Source of the DNA: Pseudomonadota bacterium
GTDB lineage: Bacteria; Pseudomonadota; Alphaproteobacteria; Sphingomonadales; Sphingomonadaceae
DNA: 64,000 nt
Direction of reading: 5' to 3'
NCBI GenBank assembly: GCA_023458055.1
Contig: JAEXAW010000071.1
Location: 1-64,000, forward strand
Below, piece after piece: positions 33,514-42,154 of the stretch (position 1 is the first letter of the stretch; each line of letters begins with the position of its first letter). Under the pieces are notes generated by a model that was not told the origin of the DNA, searched no databases, and worked only from the letters and a program-made list of their open reading frames with translations. The translations under genes were made by a program, and so were the position numbers.

Positions 33514-35769
33514 TCACGCCGCTTCATCCAGCGGTGGCATATTATGGCCGAGCAAGCGCAGCACATCGGCCGCGCACTCGACCACGTTTGATCCGGGGCC
33601 GTAAATGCCCTGGACTCCAGCTTCGCGCAGGAAATCATAGTCCTGCGGCGGGATGACGCCGCCGGCGATGACCTTGATGTCGCTGCGCCCTTCGGCTTTG
33701 AGTTTCTGGATGAGGTCGGGGATGAGCGTCTTGTGGCCCGCCGCGAGGCTCGACGCGCCAACCACATCGACCGCGCTTTCAAGTGCCAGCACCACGGTTT
33801 CTTCGGGCGTCTGGAACAGCGGCCCGCTTACTACATCAAAGCCCATATCGCTGAACGCCGATGCGATGACATTGGCGCCGCGGTCATGGCCGTCCTGCCC
33901 CATTTTGGCGACGAGCAATTTGGGCTTGCGGCCCATGCGGCGTTCGACCGCCGCGACGCCATCAAGCACCTGCTGCCAGCGCGCGTCGTCTTTGTAAGGC
34001 GCGCCATAGACGCCTTTAACGGGCGTCGGCGTGGTGCCATAGCGACCGAACGCGCTTTCCATCGCTGCGGAGATTTCGCCGAGCGTCGCGCGGGCGCGCG
34101 CGGCTTCGACCGCGAGGGCGAGAAGATTGCCGCTTGATCCTCCCCCTGTGGGGGAGGTGGCATCGCGCAGCGATGACGGAGGGGGTTCTCCTCGGGCCGC
34201 AGCGGCAGACTGAGAGCCCCCTCCACCATGCTTCGCATGGTCCCCCTCCCCGTTCCGGGGAGGATTGGCAGCCGCCTCCGCCAACGCCTTCAAAGCCTCC
34301 TGGCATTTCGCCTCGTCGCGCGCCGCTTTAACCGCATTGATCCGCGCGATCTGCGCCTCGCGCACGGCGCTGTTGTCGACCTCCAGCGTTTCGAGCAGAT
34401 CCTCGTTCGCCAGGCGATATTTGTTGACGCCGACGATCACGTCCTCGGCACGATCCACCCGCGCCTGCCGCGCGGCGGCGGCTTCCTCGATCATCGCCTT
34501 GGGCCAGCCTGCCGCAACCGCCTTTGCCATGCCGCCTTCGGCTTCGACGCGCTTGATAATCTCCCACGCCTTGTCGACCAGTTCCTGCGTCAGGGCCTCG
34601 ACATAATAGCTGCCGCCCAAAGGATCGACGACATTGGTCATGCCGGTCTCTTCCTGAATGACGATCTGGGTATTGCGGGCGATGCGCGCGGAAAAATCGG
34701 TGGGGAGCGCAATCGCTTCATCCAGCGCATTGGTGTGGAGCGATTGGGTGCCGCCCAGCATCGCTGCCATCGCCTCAATGGTCGTGCGGATGACGTTGTT
34801 GTACGGATCCTGCTCGGTCAGCGATACGCCGCTCGTCTGGCAGTGGGTGCGCAGCATTTTGGAGCGTTCATCCTTGGCGCCCAGCCTGGTCATCACCCGG
34901 TGCCACAACACCCGCGCCGCGCGCAGCTTCGCAACTTCCATGAAGAAGTTCATGCCGATGGCGAAGAAGAAGCTCAAACGCCCCGCAAACTTGTCGATAT
35001 CAAGCCCCGACGCCACGCCATAATTCACATATTCCATCCCGTCCGCGATGGTGAAGGCGAGCTCCTGCACCTGTGTCGCGCCCGCTTCCTGCATATGATA
35101 GCCGGAGATCGAGATCGAATTGAACTTCGGCATATGATCGGCGGTGTAAGCGAAAATATCCGAGATAATCCGCATCGAAGGTTCGGGCGGATAGATATAG
35201 GTGTTGCGCACCATAAACTCTTTGAGAATGTCGTTCTGGATGGTGCCTTCGAGCTTGTCTGCCGACACGCCCTGTTCTTCGCCCGCAACGATGAAGAATG
35301 CGAGGATCGGGATGACCGCACCGTTCATCGTCATCGACACCGACATCTGGTCGAGCGGGATGCCATCGAACAGGATTTTCATATCCTCGACGCTGTCGAT
35401 CGCGACCCCCGCCTTGCCAACATCGCCGACGACACGCGGATGATCGCTGTCATAGCCGCGATGGGTCGCAAGGTCGAACGCGACGGACAGGCCCTTCTGG
35501 CCCGCCGCCAAATTGCGACGATAAAAAGCGTTGGATTCCTCGGCGGTCGAAAAGCCCGCATATTGGCGGATCGTCCAAGGGCGCCCCGCATACATGGAGG
35601 CGCGCACCCCGCGCGTAAACGGCGCAAAACCGGGCAAGCCGGGGTCGGTCTCGACATCATCCGCCGTGTAAAGCGGCTTGACGGTGATCCCCTCGGGCGT
35701 TTGCCAGTTGAGGTCTTTGCCTTTGACCTCCTTGTCCGCGAGTGTTTTCCAGTCGTTTATATTCGTCAT
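33514..35769 (-). CDS. scpA: Methylmalonyl-CoA mutase with a 43-codon repeat insertion
   Basis: This is a B12-dependent mutase turning methylmalonyl-CoA into succinyl-CoA. The TIM-barrel substrate domain covers about 1-490 (PGLPGFAPFTRGVRASMYAG, RTHCQTSGVSLTEQDPYNN, quoted in part) and the C-terminal B12 domain carries the DxHxxG motif in KMGQDGHDRGANV near 625. Between them, residues about 502-544 are encoded by a palindromic repeat of exactly 129 bases, read in frame (see 34137-34265). Without it the length is about 708, normal for the family. The start is ATG 35769. Confidence 0.96.
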   Translation of the reverse strand: MTNINDWKTLADKEVKGKDLNWQTPEGITVKPLYTADDVETDPGLPGFAPFTRGVRASMYAGRPWTIRQYAGFSTAEESNAFYRRNLAAGQKGLSVAFDLATHRGYDSDHPRVVGDVGKAGVAIDSVEDMKILFDGIPLDQMSVSMTMNGAVIPILAFFIVAGEEQGVSADKLEGTIQNDILKEFMVRNTYIYPPEPSMRIISDIFAYTADHMPKFNSISISGYHMQEAGATQVQELAFTIADGMEYVNYGVASGLDIDKFAGRLSFFFAIGMNFFMEVAKLRAARVLWHRVMTRLGAKDERSKMLRTHCQTSGVSLTEQDPYNNVIRTTIEAMAAMLGGTQSLHTNALDEAIALPTDFSARIARNTQIVIQEETGMTNVVDPLGGSYYVEALTQELVDKAWEIIKRVEAEGGMAKAVAAGWPKAMIEEAAAARQARVDRAEDVIVGVNKYRLANEDLLETLEVDNSAVREAQIARINAVKAARDEAKCQEALKALAEAAANPPRNGEGDHAKHGGGGSQSAAAARGEPPPSSLRDATSPTGGGSSGNLLALAVEAARARATLGEISAAMESAFGRYGTTPTPVKGVYGAPYKDDARWQQVLDGVAAVERRMGRKPKLLVAKMGQDGHDRGANVIASAFSDMGFDVVSGPLFQTPEETVVLALESAVDVVGASSLAAGHKTLIPDLIQKLKAEGRSDIKVIAGGVIPPQDYDFLREAGVQGIYGPGSNVVECAADVLRLLGHNMPPLDEAA
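34137..34265. repeat. 129-bp palindromic repeat inside the mutase gene
   Basis: The ends are inverted (ATCCTCCCC at 34137-34145, GGGGAGGAT at 34257-34265). Inside are hairpins CATCGCGCAGCGATG and CATGCTTCGCATG. The length is a multiple of three and adds 43 codons without a stop, giving a Gly/Pro/Ser/Ala-rich linker (NPPRNGEGDHAKHGGGG...). It lies exactly between the two domains of the enzyme. Confidence 0.85.
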
Positions 35770-35784
35770 TTTACGTCCTTACCG

Positions 35785-35928
35785 CTCCCGCTTGCGGGAG
35801 AGGATATGAAGCCTTAGCCGACAGGCTTAGGCGGAATTGGTGAGGGTAAGTCCCTCACCGCTGCGGCTAAGCAATCCTTCGACAAGCTCAGGATTGCCAA
35901 GCCTCGCTGCCTCTCCCGCAAGCGGGAG
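35785..35928. repeat. Palindromic repeats between mce and scpA
   Basis: CTCCCGC-TT-GCGGGAG (35785-35800) and CTCCCGC-AA-GCGGGAG (35913-35928) bracket a stretch with GCCTTAGCCGACAGGCTTAG and a single REP half CCTTCGACAAGCTCAGG near 35876. This explains the whole gap 35770-35939. Confidence 0.75.
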
Positions 35929-35939
35929 AGGTGTTAAAT

Positions 35940-36374
35940 TCAATGCCCCTTGGGCGTTTCCATAATCTCGGTCAAAATCCCGCCCATATCCTTGGGGTGG
36001 ACGAAGAAGATCAATGTGCCGTGCGCGCCGATGCGCGGTTCCCCCAGCACGCGCTTGCCCAAGGCCTCAAACTCGGCCTTGGCCGCGTGAATGTCCGGCA
36101 CTTCATAGCACATATGATGCTGCCCCCCTTGCGGATTTTTTTCGAGAAAGCCCGCGATAGAGGTGTTGCCGGGCAGCGGTTCGATCAATTCGATCTGCGT
36201 TCCGTTCATCCCGCTGTCCGTAGGCGTATCAACAAAACACACCTTTACCCCCTGCGAGGGGAGATCAAACGGTTCATGAATATGCGTTGCACCCATGACG
36301 TCGCGGTAAAAAATGATACTGTCCGCGATGGAGGGCGTAGCGACGCCGATATGATTGAGGCGGCCTAATTTCAT
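35940..36374 (-). CDS. mce: Methylmalonyl-CoA epimerase
   Basis: A 144-residue glyoxalase-fold enzyme that interconverts the (S) and (R) forms of methylmalonyl-CoA between PccAB and the mutase. Metal-binding positions are visible: His in GRLNHIGVATPS near 8, GGQHHMCYEVPDI near 85, and Glu near the end (LTEIME). Length is normal. It is upstream of scpA on the same strand, separated from it by a repeat region of 170 bases, so a joint transcript is likely but not certain. Confidence 0.92.
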   Translation of the reverse strand: MKLGRLNHIGVATPSIADSIIFYRDVMGATHIHEPFDLPSQGVKVCFVDTPTDSGMNGTQIELIEPLPGNTSIAGFLEKNPQGGQHHMCYEVPDIHAAKAEFEALGKRVLGEPRIGAHGTLIFFVHPKDMGGILTEIMETPKGH

Positions 36375-36387
36375 TACGCTCTCCCAT

Positions 36388-36875
36388 CGTCATTGGGAGC
36401 GGAGCGAAGCAATCCAGGGCGGTTTAAGCCGACTCTGGATTGCCGCGCGACTTCGTCGCTCGCAATGACGGTTATTGAATGGTCAACCACCCGCGATCTC
36501 CTCAAACAAGTCTTTCCATTGCGGGTTCATTGTCTCGATCAACGCCAGCTTCTTCGCCCGCGATCCGCCCTTGATCTGTTTTTCGCGCAGGATGGCACCT
36601 TCCATCGTGTCCGCCATTTCAAACCAGACCAGAATCTTGCAGCCATATTTCTTAGTGTAGCCGGGCGCGACACCCTCCCGATGCTGCCAGATCCGTTGTG
36701 GCAGGTTGGAGGTGACGCCAGTGTAAATCGCCCCATTGCGTCGATTGGCAACGATATAAACCGCCGGTTGCTTCACAGTCCCACTCCCTCCACCGTCATT
36801 GCGAGGAGCGGAGCGACGCGGCAATCCAGTGTTGCGCGCGCGACTCTGGATTGCTTCGCTACGCTCGCAATGACG
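36388..36875. mobile_element. GIY-YIG cassette bounded by inverted CGTCATTGCGAG repeats
   Basis: Two quasi-palindromic repeats of about 83 bases (36388-36470 and 36794-36875) enclose the GIY-YIG gene. Compared half by half they match best in inverted orientation: the right end of the first (AATCC...CGCAATGACG) matches the left end of the second, and the reverse. The unit is about 488 bp. Movement is inferred; no target duplication is obvious. Confidence 0.55.
36483..36776 (-). CDS. Small GIY-YIG nuclease domain protein
   Basis: The 97 residues are a single GIY-YIG (URI-type) nuclease domain: AVYIVANRRNGAIYTGVTSN holds the two Tyr, IWQHREG the catalytic Arg region, and AILREKQIKGG the metal-binding Glu. 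Stand-alone members are widespread in proteobacteria and of unknown role. The start is GTG 36776 with GGAG upstream; a longer frame reaches back into the flanking repeat and is not real. It is enclosed by inverted repeats on both sides. Confidence 0.88.
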   Translation of the reverse strand: MKQPAVYIVANRRNGAIYTGVTSNLPQRIWQHREGVAPGYTKKYGCKILVWFEMADTMEGAILREKQIKGGSRAKKLALIETMNPQWKDLFEEIAGG

Positions 36876-36900
36876 AGAGGCCTATAGAAACGGGTTCCTT

Positions 36901-37104
36901 TCACTCTAATTCCTTCTTCAATCCTGCCTTGTGTAAAGCAGCATTGGCCCTAAACCGAATACGCCCACAGCGTTCCTTTTGATCATCCTTGGCATCATCT
37001 AAGCAGCCACAGAAAATAGCCAACCATTCCAGATCGGCTGGTTCCAGCCACAATGCTATACGGCCTTTGCTAGCTTCGTCTACTTGGTCGGTTGGGACCC
37101 TCAT
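36901..37104 (-). CDS. Small protein translationally linked to pccB
   Basis: A 67-residue soluble-looking protein with Cys residues at FCGCLDD and RCGRIRF, and no motif I recognise. The start is ATG 37104, 9 bases past the pccB stop; GAGGTG, which overlaps that stop, is its ribosome site. An alternative GTG 37116 overlaps the stop itself. Base composition is AT-richer than pccB. The distance makes joint translation with pccB likely. Confidence 0.6.
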   Translation of the reverse strand: MRVPTDQVDEASKGRIALWLEPADLEWLAIFCGCLDDAKDDQKERCGRIRFRANAALHKAGLKKELE

Positions 37105-37112
37105 AATACACC

Positions 37113-38645
37113 TCACAACGGAATATTATCATGCTTCTTCCACGGATTCTCCAGCGCCTTGTTGCGCAGTTTCCGTAGCCCCAGCGCGATCCTGCGCCGC
37201 GTTGAGTGCGGCATGATGACCTCGTCGATGAAGCCTTTGCTCGCGGCGACGAACGGGTTGGCGAAGCGTTGTTCATATTCGCGGGTGCGCTCGGCGATTT
37301 TGTCGGGGTCGCCGATATCCTGGCGGAAGATGATTTCGACCGCGCCCTTGGCGCCCATCACCGCGATTTCTGCCGTGGGCCAGGCATAGTTCAAATCGCC
37401 GCGCAGATGCTTGGAGGCCATCACGTCATAGGCACCGCCATAGGCTTTGCGGGTGATGACGGTGATTTTGGGGACGGTCGCTTCGGCATAAGCGAACAGC
37501 AATTTCGCGCCATGTTTGATGATGCCATTATGCTCCTGCGCAACGCCGGGGAGGAAGCCCGGCACATCGACAAAGGTCACAATCGGAATCTCGAACGCGT
37601 CACAGAAACGTACGAAGCGCGCGGCTTTTTTGGAGCTGTTAATGTCGAGGACGCCCGCCAGCACCATCGGCTGGTTGGCGATAATCCCGACCGTGCGCCC
37701 TTCGATACGGCCAAAGCCGGTGAGGATATTGCCCGCATGGGTCGGCTGGGTTTCAAAGAAATCGCCCTCGTCCACCACCTTGCGGATCAGTTCGTGCATA
37801 TCATAGGGCTGATTGGCGCTCGGCGGGATCAGCGTGTCGAGGCTTGGTTCGATGCGGTCCCACGGGTCGGCCGTGGGGCGCTCGGGCACCGGCATCTTGT
37901 TCGATTCCGGCAGAAAGTCGATGAAATCGCGCGCGGCGAGCAAAGCCTCAATGTCATTTTCAAACGCGACATCGGCAACGCCCGATTTGGCGGTGTGGGT
38001 GACCGCGCCGCCCAATTCTTCTTGGCTTACGACCTCATTGGTCACGGTCTTGACCACATCGGGGCCGGTCACGAACATATAGCTCGAATCCTTCACCATG
38101 AAGATGAAGTCGGTCATCGCGGGCGAATAGACTGCCCCGCCCGCGCATGGCCCCATGATGAGGCTCAGCTGCGGCACCACGCCGGAGGCCAGCACATTCC
38201 GCTGGAACACCTCGGCATAACCGCCAAGCGAGGCGACGCCCTCCTGAATGCGCGCACCGCCTGAATCATTCAAACCGATGACCGGCGCGCCGACCTTCAT
38301 CGCCATGTCCATCACCTTGCAGATTTTCTGCGCGTGTCGCTCTGACAATGACCCGCCAAACACGGTGAAATCCTGGCTGAACACGAATACCAAGCGCCCG
38401 TTGATCGTGCCCGATCCGGTGACGACGCCATCGCCCGGGATATGGTTTTGATCCATGCCGAAATCGGTGCAATTATGTTCGACATACATGTCGAGCTCTT
38501 CGAACGAGTCTTCGTCGAGCAGCACATCCAACCGTTCGCGCGCGGTGAGGCGGCCCTTGGCGTGCTGCGCGTCGATCCGCTTCTGCCCGCCGCCCATCCG
38601 GGCAGCCTCGCGGCGTTTTTCCAGTTCGGCGATATTGGCGGACAT
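37113..38645 (-). CDS. pccB: Propionyl-CoA carboxylase, beta subunit (carboxyltransferase)
   Basis: At 510 residues this is a complete carboxyltransferase of the crotonase fold: GRLTARERLDVLLDEDSFEE at the N-terminus, GDGVVTGSGTINGR, LNDSGGARIQEGV near 140, and the C-terminal half with GYGGAY-like KAYGGAYDVM. It moves CO2 from biotin on PccA to propionyl-CoA. The start is ATG 38645 with GGAGAGGTG; the upstream frame is not coding. It is divergent from scfR, with TTGCAAA sites between. Confidence 0.95.
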   Translation of the reverse strand: MSANIAELEKRREAARMGGGQKRIDAQHAKGRLTARERLDVLLDEDSFEELDMYVEHNCTDFGMDQNHIPGDGVVTGSGTINGRLVFVFSQDFTVFGGSLSERHAQKICKVMDMAMKVGAPVIGLNDSGGARIQEGVASLGGYAEVFQRNVLASGVVPQLSLIMGPCAGGAVYSPAMTDFIFMVKDSSYMFVTGPDVVKTVTNEVVSQEELGGAVTHTAKSGVADVAFENDIEALLAARDFIDFLPESNKMPVPERPTADPWDRIEPSLDTLIPPSANQPYDMHELIRKVVDEGDFFETQPTHAGNILTGFGRIEGRTVGIIANQPMVLAGVLDINSSKKAARFVRFCDAFEIPIVTFVDVPGFLPGVAQEHNGIIKHGAKLLFAYAEATVPKITVITRKAYGGAYDVMASKHLRGDLNYAWPTAEIAVMGAKGAVEIIFRQDIGDPDKIAERTREYEQRFANPFVAASKGFIDEVIMPHSTRRRIALGLRKLRNKALENPWKKHDNIPL

Positions 38646-38712
38646 GGGGCACCTCTCCTGTTCAATCCAGCGTGCCTTTTGCCGCGCTTCAGGACCAAGC
38701 GCAAATGTGAAG

Positions 38713-38742
38713 TTGCAAAGTTGCAAAGCCTGAATTTGCAAA
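38713..38742. promoter_or_regulatory. Cluster of TTGCAAA sites between pccB and scfR
   Basis: TTGCAAAG occurs twice in tandem (38713-38720, 38721-38728) and a palindromic TTTGCAAA follows at 38735-38742; a further GCAAA is at 38701. Relatives of ScfR, such as RamB of Corynebacterium, bind ACTTTGCAA-type motifs, which match the reverse strand here. It is the likely ScfR operator. Confidence 0.65.
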
Positions 38743-38779
38743 AATCATCTTTTCTGATAACAAACCCGAAATCTTCGTG

Positions 38780-38835
38780 CCTTTGCGGCTTTGTGCGCCG
38801 TTATGATTTCGCACCAAGCCACGAAGCCACAAAGG
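38780..38835. repeat. Inverted repeat reaching the scfR ribosome site
   Basis: CCTTTGCGGCTTTGTG (38780-38795) pairs with CCACGAAGCCACAAAGG (38819-38835) with two mismatches. The right arm runs into AAAGGAGG (38831-38838), the Shine-Dalgarno of scfR, so a folded leader could hide it. Confidence 0.65.
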
Positions 38836-38842
38836 AGGGTGT

Positions 38843-40249
38843 GTGGCCAAAAGACGGATATTTGCCGGGGACAAGTTGAAGGCGCTGCGCGCGGGGCTCG
38901 GCCTGCGCCAAGCGGAAATGGCCGAGCGGCTCGGCATATCGGTGTCCTATCTGTCGCAGATCGAACATGATGACCGCCCGCTGACCCCTGCCCTTTTGGA
39001 AAGCCTGACCCGGCTGTTCCCGCTCGATTGGGAGGGGCATGAGGAGGATGCGACCACGCGCCGGCTGGCGGCCTTGCGTGAGGCCGCAGCCGATCCGTTA
39101 TTTGCGAGCCCGCTATCCGCCGACCAATTGGCGCGGATTGCCGAGCAACAGCCTGCCTTCGCCGACCAGTTTGTGACCTTACATCAAGCCTATACCCATG
39201 CCGGACAGCGGCTCCAGATTGTCGATGAAGCGCTCTCCAATGACAATGCGGGCGGTGCGCGCTTGCCGTGGGAAGAGGTGCGCGACTGGTTCCATCGGGC
39301 GGGCAATTATGTTGATGCGCTCGACCGCGAGGCAGAAACGCTGGCGGCGCGGCTCGACGGTCGGCAATCGCGCGCGAGTGCGGAAGCGCTGGAACGCTAT
39401 CTGCGCGAGGCGCTGGGGCTATCGCTGGTCTATGCCGATACCGGGGGCTTGCGCGATTATGATGCGGTGATGGGACATCTGGTGCTGGATGCGGGGCAAC
39501 CGGCGGAGACACGCCGGTTTCAGCTCGCGCACCAGTTGGTCAGCCTCGCGCTTAAGGACGTGATCGTTGCGCAGGTCGAGGCCGCCGGGCTTAAAACCGC
39601 AGCGGCGCGGCAATTGCTGTTTGTAGGATTAGCCAATTATGCGGCGGGCGCGTTGCTGATGCCTTATGGCCCGTTCCGCAGCGCCGCGCGCGAGCTGCGC
39701 CACGATATTGACCGGCTCTGCCAGCGTTTCGGCGTCAGTTTCGAGCAAGCCTGCCACCGGCTTTCGACCCTCCAGAGAAGCGGCGCACGCGGCGTTCCCT
39801 TCTTTTTCTTCCGCGTCGATATGGCGGGCAATATTACCAAGCGCCATTCGGCGACCCGCCTGCAATTTGCGCGCTTCGGCGGCGCTTGCCCGTTATGGAT
39901 CGTGCATGAGGCGGTTGCGATCCCCGACCGGATCCTGGTGCAACTCGCCGAAACGCCCGATGGCGTGCGCTATGTCTCGATGGCCAAGGGGCTGGTGAAA
40001 CCGAGCGGCAGTTACGAGCGCGCGCCGCGTCGCTATGCGGTCGCGCTTGGCTGCGAGGCGGAGCATGCGGGGAGTTTCATCTATGCCGACGGGCTTGATT
40101 TAGCCTCGCCCAAGACGGCGACCAAAATCGGCATTTCCTGCCGCATCTGTCCGCGCGAGGATTGCGACCAGCGCGCCTTTCCGCCCTCCGACCGCGCGAT
40201 CATGGTTGATCCCGACCGCCGCGATATCGTCCCCTATCGCCTCGCCTAG
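38843..40249 (+). CDS. ScfR-type short-chain fatty acyl transcriptional regulator
   Basis: The 468 residues have an N-terminal XRE HTH (GDKLKALRAGLGLRQAEMAE, SVSYLSQIEHDDRPL), an IrrE/ImmA-like middle region and a C-terminal domain with the Cys pattern CRICPREDCDQRAFPP. This architecture is that of ScfR/RamB/PrpR-like regulators of propionate and acetate metabolism, which sense short acyl-CoA. The start is GTG 38843. It is divergent from pccB and next to TTGCAAA sites, so it should control the propionyl-CoA genes. Its end overlaps the next gene by 4 bases. Confidence 0.9.
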   Translation: MAKRRIFAGDKLKALRAGLGLRQAEMAERLGISVSYLSQIEHDDRPLTPALLESLTRLFPLDWEGHEEDATTRRLAALREAAADPLFASPLSADQLARIAEQQPAFADQFVTLHQAYTHAGQRLQIVDEALSNDNAGGARLPWEEVRDWFHRAGNYVDALDREAETLAARLDGRQSRASAEALERYLREALGLSLVYADTGGLRDYDAVMGHLVLDAGQPAETRRFQLAHQLVSLALKDVIVAQVEAAGLKTAAARQLLFVGLANYAAGALLMPYGPFRSAARELRHDIDRLCQRFGVSFEQACHRLSTLQRSGARGVPFFFFRVDMAGNITKRHSATRLQFARFGGACPLWIVHEAVAIPDRILVQLAETPDGVRYVSMAKGLVKPSGSYERAPRRYAVALGCEAEHAGSFIYADGLDLASPKTATKIGISCRICPREDCDQRAFPPSDRAIMVDPDRRDIVPYRLA

Positions 40250-40767
40250 CGGTTCTGCGACAGGAGGAACCGCGAGAGCGGCGCGCAGCGGAAATTGACT
40301 TCGGTGGACGTGATCCGCCCCCGCTCGACGAACATGATCTGCAGCTTGTCTCCGGCGAGGGGCTTCAACTGGAAGCGGACATTGCCGGGCTCCGGGTCGC
40401 CGCCGTCCAGTGTGAGCGTCGAATTGACCGTCCAGCCCATCTTCGCATCGCCGCCGACGCTCTTCACATCATAGACATTGCCCTCGCCATATTCGGCGAC
40501 CGCGTGCATCCGGCGCGGCGTGATGAGGTTGGCGAGCACCAAGGCTTGCCAGATTGTGTCCGTGTCGCGGGCATTGGCGACGCGCTTATAATCGGCGCAT
40601 CGCTCGCGCCCATAGGCATCATTCTTGAACCACACGCCCTGTACCGCTTGCGGCAGCGAGGTTACCGCAGGGGCGCGCCGGCTTTGCGCGTCGGCGGGCG
40701 CGGCGGCAAGGCCTGCCGCTGCCAGCAACGCCATCGCTGATGCTCGAACGATTATCGCCTTCATCAT
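40246..40767 (-). CDS. Secreted hypothetical protein
   Basis: A 173-residue exported protein: signal peptide ending APADAQ near residue 27, then a compact domain with LPQAVQGVWFKNDAYGRERC, a second Cys in VNFRCAPLSRF, and alternating polar and hydrophobic strands like a lipocalin-type barrel. No named family. The start is ATG 40767 with AGGAGAG. It lies between the end of scfR and the start-side neighbour gor, from which it is read in the same direction with a gap of 23 bases. Confidence 0.7.
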   Translation of the reverse strand: MMKAIIVRASAMALLAAAGLAAAPADAQSRRAPAVTSLPQAVQGVWFKNDAYGRERCADYKRVANARDTDTIWQALVLANLITPRRMHAVAEYGEGNVYDVKSVGGDAKMGWTVNSTLTLDGGDPEPGNVRFQLKPLAGDKLQIMFVERGRITSTEVNFRCAPLSRFLLSQNR

Positions 40768-40790
40768 CTTCTCTCCTGAAAAATAACGGA

Positions 40791-42137
40791 TTATTTCATC
40801 AAGACCAGTTCTTCGGCCATGCTGGGATGGAGCGCCATGGTTGCGTCGAAATCGGCCTTGGTCAAGCCTGCCTTGACCGCAATCGCCGCCGCCTGAAGAA
40901 TTTCCGGCGCATCGGGACCGATCATGTGGAGCCCGACGACCTTGCCCGACACTTCATCGACGATCATCTTGTAAAGGCTGCGCTCGTTGCGACCGGCAAG
41001 GACATTCTTCATCGGGCGGAAGTCCGACGAATAGACCCGCACAGACCCAAGCTTGTTGCGCGCCTGGCCTTCGGTAAGGCCGACACCGGCCAGCGGCGGC
41101 TGCGAGAAGACCGCGCTCGGGATGTTGTCATAATCGACCGTGCGCGGATTATCGCCGAACACCGTGTCGGCAAAGGCATGGCCTTCACGGATTGCCACCG
41201 GGGTTAGCTGCACCCGGTCGGTGACGTCACCCACCGCATAGATGCTATCGACGCTGGTCTTGTTATACTCGTCGACCGGAACCGCCCCGTGCGGCGTCAT
41301 CGTGATGCCGACCTTGTCGAGCCCCAGCCCTTCGATATTGGGGCGGCGACCGGTCGCGAACAGGACGAGATCGACTTCCTTCGGGTCATGGTCGCAGAAG
41401 CTCGCGAGCAGGCTCCCGTCCTTTTGCTTTTCGATCTTTTCAAAATGACAGTTGAAGCGGAATTCAATGCCCTTGGTCATCGAAATCTGGAGCAGGCGGT
41501 CGCGGATTTGCTCATCATAACCGCGCAAGATCGTGTCCGACCGGTTGACAATAGTGACCTGACTGCCGAGCCCGTGGAAGATCCCGGCAAATTCATTGGC
41601 GATATAACCGCCACCCTGGATGATCACCCGCTTGGGGAGGTCATCAAGATGGAACACCTCGTTCGAGGTGACGCCATATTCCGAACCCGGAAAGTCCGGC
41701 ACGACCGGCCAGCCTCCGGTCGCGATCAGGATATATTTGGCGCTGACCGTCTTGCCGCTGGCGAGCTTGACCGTGTGCGGGTCTTCAATCGTCGCGCGCT
41801 CGAGGAAGGTTTCAACCTTATTATTGTCGAGCGTTTCGGTGTAGGCCTTGTTGAGCCGGTCGACATCGGCAAGCACGTTATCGCGCAAGGTTGCCCAATC
41901 AAATCTGGTCTCGCCAATCTCCCAGCCAAAGCGCCGCGCATCCTGCAAATCTTCGGCAAAATGCGCGCCATAGACGAGCAGTTTCTTGGGGACGCAGCCG
42001 CGAATGACACAGGTGCCGCCGACGCGATATTCCTCAGCGATGGCGACTTTTGCGCCATACCCTGCGGCAATACGCGCCGCGCGCACCCCGCCCGAGCCTG
42101 CGCCAATCACAAACAGGTCAAAATCATAATCCGCCAT
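40791..42137 (-). CDS. gor: Glutathione-disulphide reductase
   Basis: A 448-residue FAD disulphide reductase: FAD site GAGSGGVRAARIAAGYG, redox Cys pair in GGTCVIRGCVPKK, NADPH site GGGYIANEFAGI near 175, and a C-terminal His in LHPSMAEELV. Lack of an Asp/Glu after the GxG and the RxxR-like residues NRSDTILRG suggest NADPH use. It keeps glutathione reduced. Gene order gor, then the secreted protein, follows pgi with 17 bases between pgi and gor on the same strand. Confidence 0.94.
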   Translation of the reverse strand: MADYDFDLFVIGAGSGGVRAARIAAGYGAKVAIAEEYRVGGTCVIRGCVPKKLLVYGAHFAEDLQDARRFGWEIGETRFDWATLRDNVLADVDRLNKAYTETLDNNKVETFLERATIEDPHTVKLASGKTVSAKYILIATGGWPVVPDFPGSEYGVTSNEVFHLDDLPKRVIIQGGGYIANEFAGIFHGLGSQVTIVNRSDTILRGYDEQIRDRLLQISMTKGIEFRFNCHFEKIEKQKDGSLLASFCDHDPKEVDLVLFATGRRPNIEGLGLDKVGITMTPHGAVPVDEYNKTSVDSIYAVGDVTDRVQLTPVAIREGHAFADTVFGDNPRTVDYDNIPSAVFSQPPLAGVGLTEGQARNKLGSVRVYSSDFRPMKNVLAGRNERSLYKMIVDEVSGKVVGLHMIGPDAPEILQAAAIAVKAGLTKADFDATMALHPSMAEELVLMK

Positions 42138-42154
42138 GGAGTGCCCAATCCTTC

